Shown here: piece by piece, positions 17,434 to 25,129 of the stretch
Numbering within the stretch: the stretch's first letter is position 1
How the letters are laid out: every line of letters begins with the position of its first letter
NCBI GenBank assembly: GCA_019359285.1
Contig: JAHHHQ010000060.1
Span: 17,960 to 81,959, forward strand
Reading direction: 5' to 3'
Length of the DNA stretch: 64,000 bases
Source of the DNA: Nodosilinea sp. WJT8-NPBG4
GTDB taxonomy: Bacteria > Cyanobacteriota > Cyanobacteriia > Phormidesmidales > Phormidesmidaceae
Program-made: the position numbers and the translations under genes
The notes under the pieces: generated by a model
Seen by the model: only the letters and a program-made list of their open reading frames with translations
What the model was told of the DNA's origin: nothing
Database searches by the model: none

Positions 17434-18126
17434 TTAGTCTTGCTCAGCGCTGGGACGGCGTTGGCCTTGCTGGGTCGACCGACTGGGCAATAGCTCGGGA
17501 GAGTCGACAGTGGGAGTGACCTCTAGTCCAGCCTCGGGAAGTGCGTGAAGAGTAGTTTCTTCGAGCTGGGGAAGCGGGGCATTCAGGTTGTCAGGAAGCG
17601 CGCGATTCCCCTCCGGGGAGGCTGCGCCATCGCTCTGGTGTTCCCTGCGGCTGTCCTCAATCTCCATCAATCGGTGGTCTGGGTTGGGGAGGGGGGCGCG
17701 ATCGCCAGGCTGAATAGCGGGTTGGGGCGTCTGGGCTGATTTGACGGGGCGGCGGGGCGACGGCTCTTTCGTCCAGGCTTGCCAAGCAGCGCGGGCTCCG
17801 GCAAAAAAGGTTTTGGTGCCGGTGTTTAGGCGCTTGGCTCCGGTCTGGGCAGTGGTAATACTCTGGTTGACCTGCTGCACCACCTGCCCAGCGCTCTGCA
17901 CGCCCTCAGTGACATCGTCGGTGAGCTCCACAATTTCTAGCCCCGTGAGACGAATGGCCTCTAGGGTAGGGGGCAGCTCGCGACCTAAGGTATCGAAAAA
18001 TTTTTCAGCGCTGCGGGCGGCACGACCCAGCTCGCGCATGGCCGGTATGGCCACCATTAGCACCGCCGTCAGACTGATGACAACCAGCAAAAACGATAGA
18101 GCTAGCCAAAACAGCGGGTCGACCAA
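17434..18126 (-). CDS. Membrane-anchored protein with DUF948-like region
   Basis: A 230-residue protein: one N-terminal transmembrane helix (residues ~5-30), then an amphipathic helical region (AMRELGRAARSAEKFFDTLG to about residue 115) resembling DUF948 and other mechanosensing or coiled-coil proteins, then a long low-complexity tail rich in Pro, Glu, Arg and Gln with no domain. It is the last of three same-strand genes (18903 to 17434) separated by 11 and 79 bases, likely an operon. The partner 18138 gene is a YtxH-type protein; DUF948 and YtxH proteins are often neighbours in bacteria. Function unknown. Confidence 0.75.
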   Translation of the reverse strand: MVDPLFWLALSFLLVVISLTAVLMVAIPAMRELGRAARSAEKFFDTLGRELPPTLEAIRLTGLEIVELTDDVTEGVQSAGQVVQQVNQSITTAQTGAKRLNTGTKTFFAGARAAWQAWTKEPSPRRPVKSAQTPQPAIQPGDRAPLPNPDHRLMEIEDSRREHQSDGAASPEGNRALPDNLNAPLPQLEETTLHALPEAGLEVTPTVDSPELLPSRSTQQGQRRPSAEQD

Positions 18127-18137
18127 AATGGGTGCTC

Positions 18138-18473
18138 CTACTCCTGGGTAGACCCGTTGCTGGCCACGGGCGCGGACTGGCGAAGCTGCTCATATTCCTG
18201 ACGGCTGGCCTCTTGACCGGCGGCGATCGCCGCCCGCAGCCGAGTTAGGGTGTGATCCCAGTTGACTAGGGCGGTTTCCGACAGGCGATCGGCCTGAAGA
18301 TTGACGCTGGTGGCCAAGTCTTCGACCAGCTCAGGCAGGGCATCGGCAGATTTTTTGAGAATACGACGGGTTTCGCGCCCGGTGCGGGGGGCCACCAATA
18401 GCCCTGCCACTGCGCCGATCGCGGCCCCTAGCAGTACTCCGCCAACAAATCCCCCTGACTGTTTCTCACTCAT
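18138..18473 (-). CDS. YtxH domain protein
   Basis: A 111-residue protein whose N-terminus (GGFVGGVLLGAAIGAVAGLL, then VAPRTGRETRR) is the Gly/Ala-rich transmembrane segment and basic motif of the YtxH family. The rest is amphipathic helix to residue ~95. YtxH proteins are general-stress-associated small membrane proteins of unknown mechanism. It precedes the DUF948-like gene by 11 bases. Confidence 0.85.
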   Translation of the reverse strand: MSEKQSGGFVGGVLLGAAIGAVAGLLVAPRTGRETRRILKKSADALPELVEDLATSVNLQADRLSETALVNWDHTLTRLRAAIAAGQEASRQEYEQLRQSAPVASNGSTQE

Positions 18474-18552
18474 AGTGTGTTTATCCTGTGGTTGCCAAAC
18501 CGTTACCCCAACCTCTGCCCCAATCGCTTGACTAGCTAGAGCTAAGGCAATC

Positions 18553-18903
18553 CTACCGCCTTTTAGCAGAAGCCACGTTGGCCCTGGGACTGAACCGGCG
18601 GCTCATACTCAACCAACGGTTGGCCTGGGGCAGCAGACCCACCATGGCCATGAGCTGTTGCAGGCGTTGAAGCTGTAGCTGGAGTAAGCTGTAGCGCTGC
18701 CGAAGGTAGGCCGTGCCTGCTTGGCCGCGCAAAATAGCGGGAGGAATAACAATCGGATTAAGGGTGTTGTGGGTATTGCGCTCCCAAGCCGTCAGCGCGT
18801 CGGCCACGGCCCCTAAGCTTTTGCTCAACTGCCATACCCGCCAGGCCACGTAGAAGCAAAACAGCGCAATGACTAGATTTAGGCTAACGGCAACCGCAAT
18901 CAC
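18553..18903 (-). CDS. Small membrane protein of unknown function
   Basis: A 116-residue protein with one N-terminal transmembrane helix (residues ~3-24), a central helix with ALTAWERNTHNTLNP and PPAILRGQAGTAYLRQRY, and a basic Ser/Arg-rich C-terminus (SMSRRFSPRANVASAKRR). Proteins of this pattern are found upstream of YtxH genes in cyanobacteria, as far as I recall. It is probably the first gene of the three-gene envelope operon. Confidence 0.7.
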   Translation of the reverse strand: MIAVAVSLNLVIALFCFYVAWRVWQLSKSLGAVADALTAWERNTHNTLNPIVIPPAILRGQAGTAYLRQRYSLLQLQLQRLQQLMAMVGLLPQANRWLSMSRRFSPRANVASAKRR

Positions 18904-18992
18904 AACTTTCGCCCTATCCTTTAACTGGCTAAATCATAACGACATTCTGGGCCAACCGCCGTATTTCCTGCTGCCCTTAGGAGATCTCCCCG

Positions 18993-21143
18993 TTGGATAC
19001 CGTTGCTAAAACCCTCGATGTGGATCCGAACCGTGGGATCGATCAGCCCTCGGGCCGTCCCCACCTGCCCTACAAGACTCTGACGATCGCCCTTGGTGCT
19101 GCCCAGGGCAACACGCTGATTAGGCTCGCCCCCGGCACCTATAGTGCTGCTACGGGCGAACGCTTTCCCATCACTGTGCCAGACGGCGTGATGGTTGCGG
19201 GTCAGGAATCGACCCAGGGCCAGGGGATTGCGATCGCAGGCGGTGGGCCAGGACCAGGGGCAACCTCGGTGGGGTTAATTATTCAGGGCCAGGGACAGTT
19301 GCGGGGGGTGACGGTGCAAAACCCTCAGGGCATCGGCATTCTAATTGACTCAGGCGCGCCCCTGGTGCGCGCCTGTCGCCTCAGCCAGTGCAAGGTAGGG
19401 CTTCAGGTAGCGGGGTCGAGCCGCCCCTTAGTGGCCAAAACAGGGGTGACTGACTGCGGCGATCGCGGCCTCAGCTTTGTCGACCAGGCCCGGGGCGAGG
19501 CGCAGGACTGTACCCTAGAGCGCTGCGGTACCGGCATTTATCTGGGGCAAAACGCGGCGCCGCTGATTCGCGGCTGCCAGTGCTCAAACAACCAGGTGGG
19601 GGTGCAGATCGCCGGGGCCGCTAGCCCGGTGCTGCGGCAAAATCGGCTGGTGCAAAACCAAACCACCGGACTGGTGGTGCAAGACACCGGTCGCCCCGAC
19701 CTGGGCCAGCCCGACGACCCAGCGGGCAACATTCTGCGCTACAACCGCCAGAGCGATTTGCGCAACGACACCCAACCGGGGCTGACGCTGGTGGGCAACG
19801 ACGTGATCCCTACGGGGCTGGTGGGGATGGTAAATCTGGTAGCAAGCCAATGGCCTGATCCTGCCGCCGTGCCCCCAGTGCTGCTCGATCGCCCGACCGT
19901 TTCCCCTGCACCTGCGACCCCCACGCCGTTGGACAGGCCCTTGCCTCCAGCTGTCCCGATGCTCAGCCGCTTTACTGACCTGGGAAGCCACTGGGCCACT
20001 CCCTACATCGAGGCTCTGGCCGATCGCGGTCTGGTGAAGGGCTACGGCAACGGCACCTATCGCCCCCAGGAAACCATCAACCGGGGCCAGTTTGCGGCGA
20101 TGGTGGCCGCCAGCTACAGCAACTTCGACCCGGTGCGGGGAGCCATCACCTTTGTGGACGTGCCGCCGACCCACTGGGCCGCCAGCGCTATCGACCAGGC
20201 CCAGCGCAAGGGCTTTTTGGGCGGCTACCCCGATCAAACCTTTCGCCCTAACCAGGGCATGGTGCGGGTGCAGGCGATAGTAGCGGTGGCCAACGGGCTG
20301 AAGCTGCCCTCGGCGCCGGCTAGCGGGCTGGGGGTGTACCGCGATCGCGCCCAAATTCCCAGCTATACGATCGATTCTCTGGCCAGCGCCACCCGAGCTG
20401 GCCTAGTGGTCAACCATCCCGATCCAGAACTGCTGCGGCCCCTAGAAACTATGACCCGCGCCGAGGTCGCCGTGCTGATCTACCAAGGGTTGGTGGCCCA
20501 GGGCAAGGCTCCACCGTTAACTACCGTCGCTACCCCCCCCGCTGCCATGGCTCAAGGATCATTTCCCGATATTCAAACCCACTGGGCGCTGGACTTTATT
20601 CAGGGCCTATTAAACCTCGGCCTGGTGCAGGGGGATCAGGCCGGCCGCTTTAACCCCGCTCAGCCCATGAGTCGGGCCCAGTTCGCCGCGTTGATGAGCC
20701 GCGCCTTTGCCCCGGCTCCCCGCCGACCGGCCCAGCTGTTTCGCGATGTGCCCTCGGGCCACTGGGCGGCCAGTGCTATTCAAACTGCTTATCGGGGAGG
20801 CTTTCTCTCGGGGTTCCCCGATCAAACTTTTGGGCCAGACAATTCACTGCTGCGGGCCCAGGTGTGGGTGGCGCTGGTGTCGGGGTTAGCCCTGCTGCCC
20901 AACCAGCCCGGCAATCTGAGGCTGCTGGAGCGCTACCGCGATCGCGCCACCATTCCCGACTACGCGGTGAATGCGATCGCCAAGGCCACGCAACTCGGTC
21001 TAGTGGTTAACGTGCCCGACATTGCTCAGCTCAACCCTAACCGGGTGGCCAGCCGCGCCGATGTCTGTGCGGCGGTGTATCAGGCGCTGGTGCTACAGCT
21101 GCGGGCATCGAGGATTGACAATCCGTTTATTGTGCGGACGTAG
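18993..21143 (+). CDS. Beta-helix (DUF1565) protein with six SLH domains
   Basis: A 716-residue protein. Residues ~10-270 are a DUF1565-type right-handed beta-helix, starting TLTIALGAAQGNTLIRLAPG and with repeated inward-facing IGI/VGLQVAG rungs. A Pro-rich linker (~290-325) leads to two blocks of S-layer homology domains, FTDLGSHWATPYIEALADRG to ~500 and FPDIQTHWALDFIQGLLNLG to ~700, three SLH units in each. The start is TTG 18993: AGGAG at 18979-18983 lies nine bases before it, and no ATG fits. No N-terminal signal peptide is visible, which is odd for a wall-anchored protein. The blocks look like an internal duplication. Confidence 0.88.
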   Translation: MDTVAKTLDVDPNRGIDQPSGRPHLPYKTLTIALGAAQGNTLIRLAPGTYSAATGERFPITVPDGVMVAGQESTQGQGIAIAGGGPGPGATSVGLIIQGQGQLRGVTVQNPQGIGILIDSGAPLVRACRLSQCKVGLQVAGSSRPLVAKTGVTDCGDRGLSFVDQARGEAQDCTLERCGTGIYLGQNAAPLIRGCQCSNNQVGVQIAGAASPVLRQNRLVQNQTTGLVVQDTGRPDLGQPDDPAGNILRYNRQSDLRNDTQPGLTLVGNDVIPTGLVGMVNLVASQWPDPAAVPPVLLDRPTVSPAPATPTPLDRPLPPAVPMLSRFTDLGSHWATPYIEALADRGLVKGYGNGTYRPQETINRGQFAAMVAASYSNFDPVRGAITFVDVPPTHWAASAIDQAQRKGFLGGYPDQTFRPNQGMVRVQAIVAVANGLKLPSAPASGLGVYRDRAQIPSYTIDSLASATRAGLVVNHPDPELLRPLETMTRAEVAVLIYQGLVAQGKAPPLTTVATPPAAMAQGSFPDIQTHWALDFIQGLLNLGLVQGDQAGRFNPAQPMSRAQFAALMSRAFAPAPRRPAQLFRDVPSGHWAASAIQTAYRGGFLSGFPDQTFGPDNSLLRAQVWVALVSGLALLPNQPGNLRLLERYRDRATIPDYAVNAIAKATQLGLVVNVPDIAQLNPNRVASRADVCAAVYQALVLQLRASRIDNPFIVRT

Positions 21144-21185
21144 GGGGAGTGGGTGGGTGGATGGGTGGATGAGTGGGCAGGTGGG
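21144..21185. repeat. GGGTGGAT repeat tract (copy E)
   Basis: Units of GGGTGGGTGGATGGGTGG and GGATGAGTGGGCAGGTGGG fill the 42-base gap between convergent genes; single-armed. Confidence 0.65.
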
Positions 21186-21983
21186 TTAGGTGACTTTTTC
21201 TAAAACCACGAGTAGGCGGGTGGCGAAGATTTGGGGGAGGTGGTTGCAGAGGCGATCGATCGCTGTCATCAGCGGCAGCCACGAGGTGGGGTAGAGCTGG
21301 GGTTTTGAGTAGCCGCCGGAGGCGACGTAGGAGATGGCGGCGTAGCGCTGCGTAGTGACGACTCGAAATCCGTTCAAATCTTGGGGGATGTTGGCTTTGA
21401 GAAAAAGGCGGCTGGCGTTGCCCTGGGCGGCATAGTAATCAATTTGGGCTGGGTCCCACGCGGGGGGCGCGTGCCACTGAATCGGCTGGTCTAGGGCTAG
21501 GGGTTCGGGGTGGAGGGCTCCGTAGACCATCAAGCCCAGCAGGCTGACACAGGGCTCAAACAAAATCACTCGACCACCAGAGGCCAGCACGCGATCGAAC
21601 TCCTGGAGGGCGGTGCCGGGATAGCGCAGGTGGTGAAACACATCAAAGAGCACCAGGTTTGACAGGCTGCCGGAGGCAAAGGAGAGGGCATAGGCATTCT
21701 CAACTTGATCAATCCAGGGGTTGGGGAAAATATCGGTGCGAAGACAGCCGGGGATCACGCGCTGAATATCGGCGACTCCAGAACCCAGCTCGACGGTGGG
21801 CTGGGGCAGCGGGGCTAGGTAGTTGGCAATAGCTTGGTGAAACGTTTTGTAGATTGCCCGCAGAGCTGGCTTTTGGTGCCAGGCGTCGGCATTTTTGAGA
21901 ATTTCTTGGTTGTGTCGATCGATGCTTCCCGCCGCCATGCTTTCGCTTGCCTCTCCCTTGAGCTTGGGTCTAGGCACTATCAT
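21186..21983 (-). CDS. SAM-dependent methyltransferase (class I-like)
   Basis: A 265-residue protein with a class I methyltransferase core. Motif I is VELGSGVADIQRV (~residue 66). An acidic residue follows in the RTDIFPNPW strand, then the LSNLVLFDVFHHLRYPGTAL motif typical of methyltransferase type 11 proteins and GGRVILFEPCVSLLGL. The C-terminal ~110 residues are less conserved and include WHAPPAWDPAQIDYYAAQ. The substrate is unknown. ATG 21983 or the internal Met at 21938 could be the start; neither has a decisive ribosome binding site. It is divergent from the GT39 gene at 22096, suggesting shared regulation and possibly a role in glycoconjugate modification (inference). Confidence 0.85.
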   Translation of the reverse strand: MIVPRPKLKGEASESMAAGSIDRHNQEILKNADAWHQKPALRAIYKTFHQAIANYLAPLPQPTVELGSGVADIQRVIPGCLRTDIFPNPWIDQVENAYALSFASGSLSNLVLFDVFHHLRYPGTALQEFDRVLASGGRVILFEPCVSLLGLMVYGALHPEPLALDQPIQWHAPPAWDPAQIDYYAAQGNASRLFLKANIPQDLNGFRVVTTQRYAAISYVASGGYSKPQLYPTSWLPLMTAIDRLCNHLPQIFATRLLVVLEKVT

Positions 21984-22095
21984 AGGCGGTCATTCTCGCA
22001 AGAAAGCGGCTGGCTACCGGCAGAACCTGGCTCTCCCAAAGCCTCCGTCTATAGTAGGGTGATGAAATTGACTGAGCCCTAGGTCGAAACTCTCC

Positions 22096-23721
22096 ATGCC
22101 CTTGTCCTCCAGCCTGACCACCCGGCGGTTTAGCCTTGGCAAATCTTCCCTCGCGCCCTACCTGGTGCTGAGTCTGTGGGTAGGCCTGTTGCTGCTATTG
22201 CGCAGTCCGCTGCAAAGCCTGATGCCCCACGACGAGGGCCTGTATGCCCAGCAGGCTCGGTGGATTGTGGAAACTGGCGACTGGGTTACCCAGCAGTGGT
22301 GGGGTGCCCCGGTGCACGATCGCATGATGGGCATTCAGTGGCTAATTGCGGCCTCCTACCAGCTGTTTGGGGTGAGTGAATGGTCGGCGCGGCTGCCAGG
22401 GGCGATCGCCAGTTGGGGAGCGGTGATGCTGACCTACGGGATCGGCCTGCGGTGTTTGACGCCCCAAATTGCTCTGTGGGGCGCGGCAATTCTCGCTGCC
22501 ACCCCGATCTGGATGCAGGCCTCGCGGCTGGCTACTCAAGATGTGCCGTTGACCGCGCTGGAATTGCTCGGAATCTGGGCCTTACTTCAGTCGGAAACGC
22601 AGCCCCAACGACGGTGGGGCTGGGGAATGCTGGCAGGCAGCACCGTGGGCCTGGGCTTTATGCTCAAAAGCATTATGGTGATTCCGGTGGTGATGGCCCT
22701 AGGGCCATACCTGGTGCTAGAGCATCGCCGCCACCGCCATCTGCTGAATCCAGGCCTCTACCTGGGCTTGGTGGTGGGAATGGTGCCTGCGATCGCCTGG
22801 CTAGCCCTCAGCGTGCAGCGCTATGGCTCGTTGCCCCTCGAACGCACCTTTGGCCTGTTGACCAACCTGGCCCAGGAAGACTTTCACAACGTCGGCCCAC
22901 TCTACTATTTTTGGAACATTCCCCTCAATGCCTTTCCCTGGCCGTTGCTGGCGGTGCCGGGGGTATGGCTCGGATGGCAGTCACCCTATCCACGCAAAGC
23001 GCTGTGGCTAGGGTATCCGCTGGTGCTGTTTACCCTGCTGGCCCTATTTAAAACCCGCACCTGGTACTACCCGCTCCAGCTGCTGCCCCTCGTCGCCCTG
23101 CTGGCGGCGTTGACCCTGACTACTCTGGGAACCCTTTACCGATCGCATCAGCGTCCTCGTCTGGTAGCAGGGTTAACCATTCTTCTAGCCAGCATTGGGG
23201 CTGTGCTGGTCATTGCGGGGGGCGTCGTCCTACTGCAACCCCAGCGGTTCCCCGTGGCAGGGCTGTGGCGCTATGGACTGCTGGCGATCGCGGCGGGTTT
23301 GGGGTGGCTAGTGCCGCTGGCCGTTTACTGGCGCTACTCCCGACACCAGCGGACTGAGACCACCGCTCTGTGGCAGGGGGGTTGGCTGCTGGGGCCGTGG
23401 GGGGCGATCGCATTGCTCTATGCCACTGGCTTGTGGGGCAACTATAACCCCGACATTAAGCTGGCGCTGACCACGCCACCCCTACAGGAGATTGTGGTCA
23501 ACAACCCCGTCCATGCAATTTTCAAAACCGTCAGCCCCGCCGAGGAAGACATGGTGCTGCTGACCTTTTACACGCCCCAACCGGGCAGCGCGACTGACAA
23601 TTGGCAAACCCTACCGACCGGCAGCTATGCCTGGGTGGCAGCGGTCGATCTGACTGAATTACCTGCAACCGCCGTTCAATTGAGGCAGGTGCGTGACTGG
23701 GTACTGGTGCAGCTGCCTTGA
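22096..23721 (+). CDS. GT39/ArnT-type polyprenyl-phosphate glycosyltransferase
   Basis: A 541-residue polytopic membrane protein with roughly a dozen hydrophobic segments. The first periplasmic loop carries PHDEGLYAQQARWIVETGDW, the acidic motif of the PMT/ArnT superfamily that transfers a sugar from polyprenyl phosphate to lipid or protein acceptors. MGIQWLIAASYQLFGVSEWSARLPGA follows, typical of the family. A ~90-residue C-terminal part projects from the last helices. It follows the methyltransferase gene divergently, with 112 bases between starts. The exact acceptor is unknown. Confidence 0.88.
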   Translation: MPLSSSLTTRRFSLGKSSLAPYLVLSLWVGLLLLLRSPLQSLMPHDEGLYAQQARWIVETGDWVTQQWWGAPVHDRMMGIQWLIAASYQLFGVSEWSARLPGAIASWGAVMLTYGIGLRCLTPQIALWGAAILAATPIWMQASRLATQDVPLTALELLGIWALLQSETQPQRRWGWGMLAGSTVGLGFMLKSIMVIPVVMALGPYLVLEHRRHRHLLNPGLYLGLVVGMVPAIAWLALSVQRYGSLPLERTFGLLTNLAQEDFHNVGPLYYFWNIPLNAFPWPLLAVPGVWLGWQSPYPRKALWLGYPLVLFTLLALFKTRTWYYPLQLLPLVALLAALTLTTLGTLYRSHQRPRLVAGLTILLASIGAVLVIAGGVVLLQPQRFPVAGLWRYGLLAIAAGLGWLVPLAVYWRYSRHQRTETTALWQGGWLLGPWGAIALLYATGLWGNYNPDIKLALTTPPLQEIVVNNPVHAIFKTVSPAEEDMVLLTFYTPQPGSATDNWQTLPTGSYAWVAAVDLTELPATAVQLRQVRDWVLVQLP

Positions 23722-23869
23722 CGGAATTTGGCAACGTTAAACTTGCCTACCGTCAGGCTTTTTGGTTTGATGCAGTGACCCAATCGGCGCTTACCTCGGC
23801 TCGAACAGACGTTCCTTAATTATTGGTTAAAGTCTCCGTAGAGCTGGCAAAACTTGGTGTGGTATTAGA

Positions 23870-23894
23870 TACCCCTAGAGGCAATCTAGGGGTA
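23870..23894 (+). promoter_or_regulatory. Perfect hairpin in the leader of the small secreted protein
   Basis: TACCCCTAGA-GGCAA-TCTAGGGGTA forms a 10-base-pair perfect stem with a five-base loop about 65 bases before the ATG at 23959. It has no T run, so it is not an intrinsic terminator and might be a 5' leader structure or operator. The function is unknown. Confidence 0.5.
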
Positions 23895-23958
23895 AGGTCA
23901 ATCGCTGGTCGCAGGCCGGGCGTTGGCCTCACTTTTACTAACCTTGGAGCACTAAATC

Positions 23959-24324
23959 ATGGCTAAGTTTGGAGTGAAGATGACAGCAACGGTGGCCCTG
24001 GGGGCGATCGCGATCGCGATAACAGCAACGATTGCCCAGGCTCAGTCTCGCTCAGACTGGCTGAGCACTGGCGAAACCATTACCTATGAAGGTTACCTGT
24101 TGGCGGATGAGGCCGTGTTTGCCAGTTGCGACGATGACTGTAGCGATCTCGATATGTTTCTCTACGATGCTCAGTCGGGAGAGCTGGTGGCCTCAGATAC
24201 GCTGGTGGACGCTGTTCCTGGGGTTGTTGCTCCCTACGAAGGCAACTTCTTGATTGAGCTGGTGATGGCGAGCTGCAGCGTCGAGCCCTGCGCTACCTGG
24301 ACCGAATCGGATGCTGGGTTTTAG
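23959..24324 (+). CDS. Small secreted protein of unknown function
   Basis: A 121-residue protein with a clear Sec signal peptide (MAKFGVKMTATVALGAIAIA, cleavage after AQA near residue 29). The mature part is acidic with four cysteines, two of them in CDDDC and SCSVEPC, suggesting disulfides or metal contacts. Sequence DLDMFLYDAQSGELVASDT and APYEGNFLIEL resembles the beta-sandwich PPC-type domain of secreted bacterial proteins, but too weakly to assign. It has a leader hairpin at 23870 and a perfect intrinsic terminator at 24368, so it is probably a well-expressed monocistronic gene. Function not recognised. Confidence 0.75.
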   Translation: MAKFGVKMTATVALGAIAIAITATIAQAQSRSDWLSTGETITYEGYLLADEAVFASCDDDCSDLDMFLYDAQSGELVASDTLVDAVPGVVAPYEGNFLIELVMASCSVEPCATWTESDAGF

Positions 24325-24367
24325 GTAATAGGGGTTGAATTTCCAGGAGAGTATCTGAGGAAATCAT

Positions 24368-24404
24368 AGAGGGCAGGGGCGATCGCCCCTGCCCTCTCGT
24401 TTTG
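24368..24404 (+). terminator. Perfect palindromic terminator built on a HIP1 site
   Basis: AGAGGGCAGGGGC-GATC-GCCCCTGCCCTCT, 30 bases at 24368-24397, is a perfect palindrome centred on the HIP1 octamer GCGATCGC and is followed by CGTTTT. It lies 44 bases after the secreted protein stop. Its symmetry also lets it serve the convergent gene ending at 24443. Confidence 0.75.
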
Positions 24405-24442
24405 GGAATCCCCATTGAATTCTTTATGCACGAGTGGTGCCT

Positions 24443-24817
24443 TTAACCCCCCGAGTAGGGTGCATCTGGCAGGGGCAATCCGTTGAGACGCAAAAACGTC
24501 AGCTTGTCCCAATAACCGCGCTGAAAGACAATTTTGCCGTTCACAATGTGGAAAAAGCCGCAGCCTCGCAGCCCCAAAGGATCGCGCCATTCGAGAATGG
24601 CCCACTCTCCATCCTGAAAAATTTGCTCAACGATGCAGACCATGTCGGCCTGGGCAAAAGCCGCCGCAAACATGGCTCGAATGGCGTGGTGACCAATAAC
24701 GGGCGCATCGGCCACTTGATGGTTAATGGCATCGTCGCTGTAGGGGGCTACTAGGCCATCCACAGCGTGGCGGTTGAATGTATCAACCCAATCCTTGAGG
24801 AGATCTCGCGGTTCCAT
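24443..24817 (-). CDS. NTF2-like (SnoaL-type) protein
   Basis: A 124-residue protein of the NTF2-like/SnoaL fold. The pattern WVDTFNRHAVDGLVAPYSDDAINHQ, HHAIRAMFAAAF, the Trp-rich strand EWAILEWRDPLGLRGCGFFHIVNGKI, and the final strand IVFQRGYWDKLTFLRLNGL are typical. Members are small-molecule isomerases, hydrolases or ligand-binding domains; sequence alone does not reveal which. ATG 24817 starts the family N-terminus. The gene is single and convergent with the secreted protein. Confidence 0.85.
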   Translation of the reverse strand: MEPRDLLKDWVDTFNRHAVDGLVAPYSDDAINHQVADAPVIGHHAIRAMFAAAFAQADMVCIVEQIFQDGEWAILEWRDPLGLRGCGFFHIVNGKIVFQRGYWDKLTFLRLNGLPLPDAPYSGG

Positions 24818-25129
24818 AGTCGTTTACGCAGGTAAGTATGCAATGGCACCTGTTGCTTCACCTGTTTTCTAGGGGGCTGATGCCGATTTATCCCTTGGCC
24901 AGTGCTGCTCTAATCTCTTAGCCAGTACTGCCAGTATAGGCAAGTACTGATGTGCCCAATGCGTTAGTTAACTGCTGCGATCGCCCCTACCCTTTTTTAG
25001 TGGTTCACGCTAACAAAAAAGCCGTGTTCCCCGCATCCGTTAAATTTTCAGCGACTTCTATCGCTCATTTTGAGAAAATACGCCATAGTTTGGGCAGTTA
25101 GCGTATAGCGATCGGGCACCGGCAAACCT
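24818..25129. other. Intergenic region between divergent genes
   Basis: Just over 300 bases between the NTF2-like gene (leftward) and the ATPase gene (rightward). No coding region is supported. It should contain the promoter of the ATPase/nSTAND pair. Confidence 0.5.
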
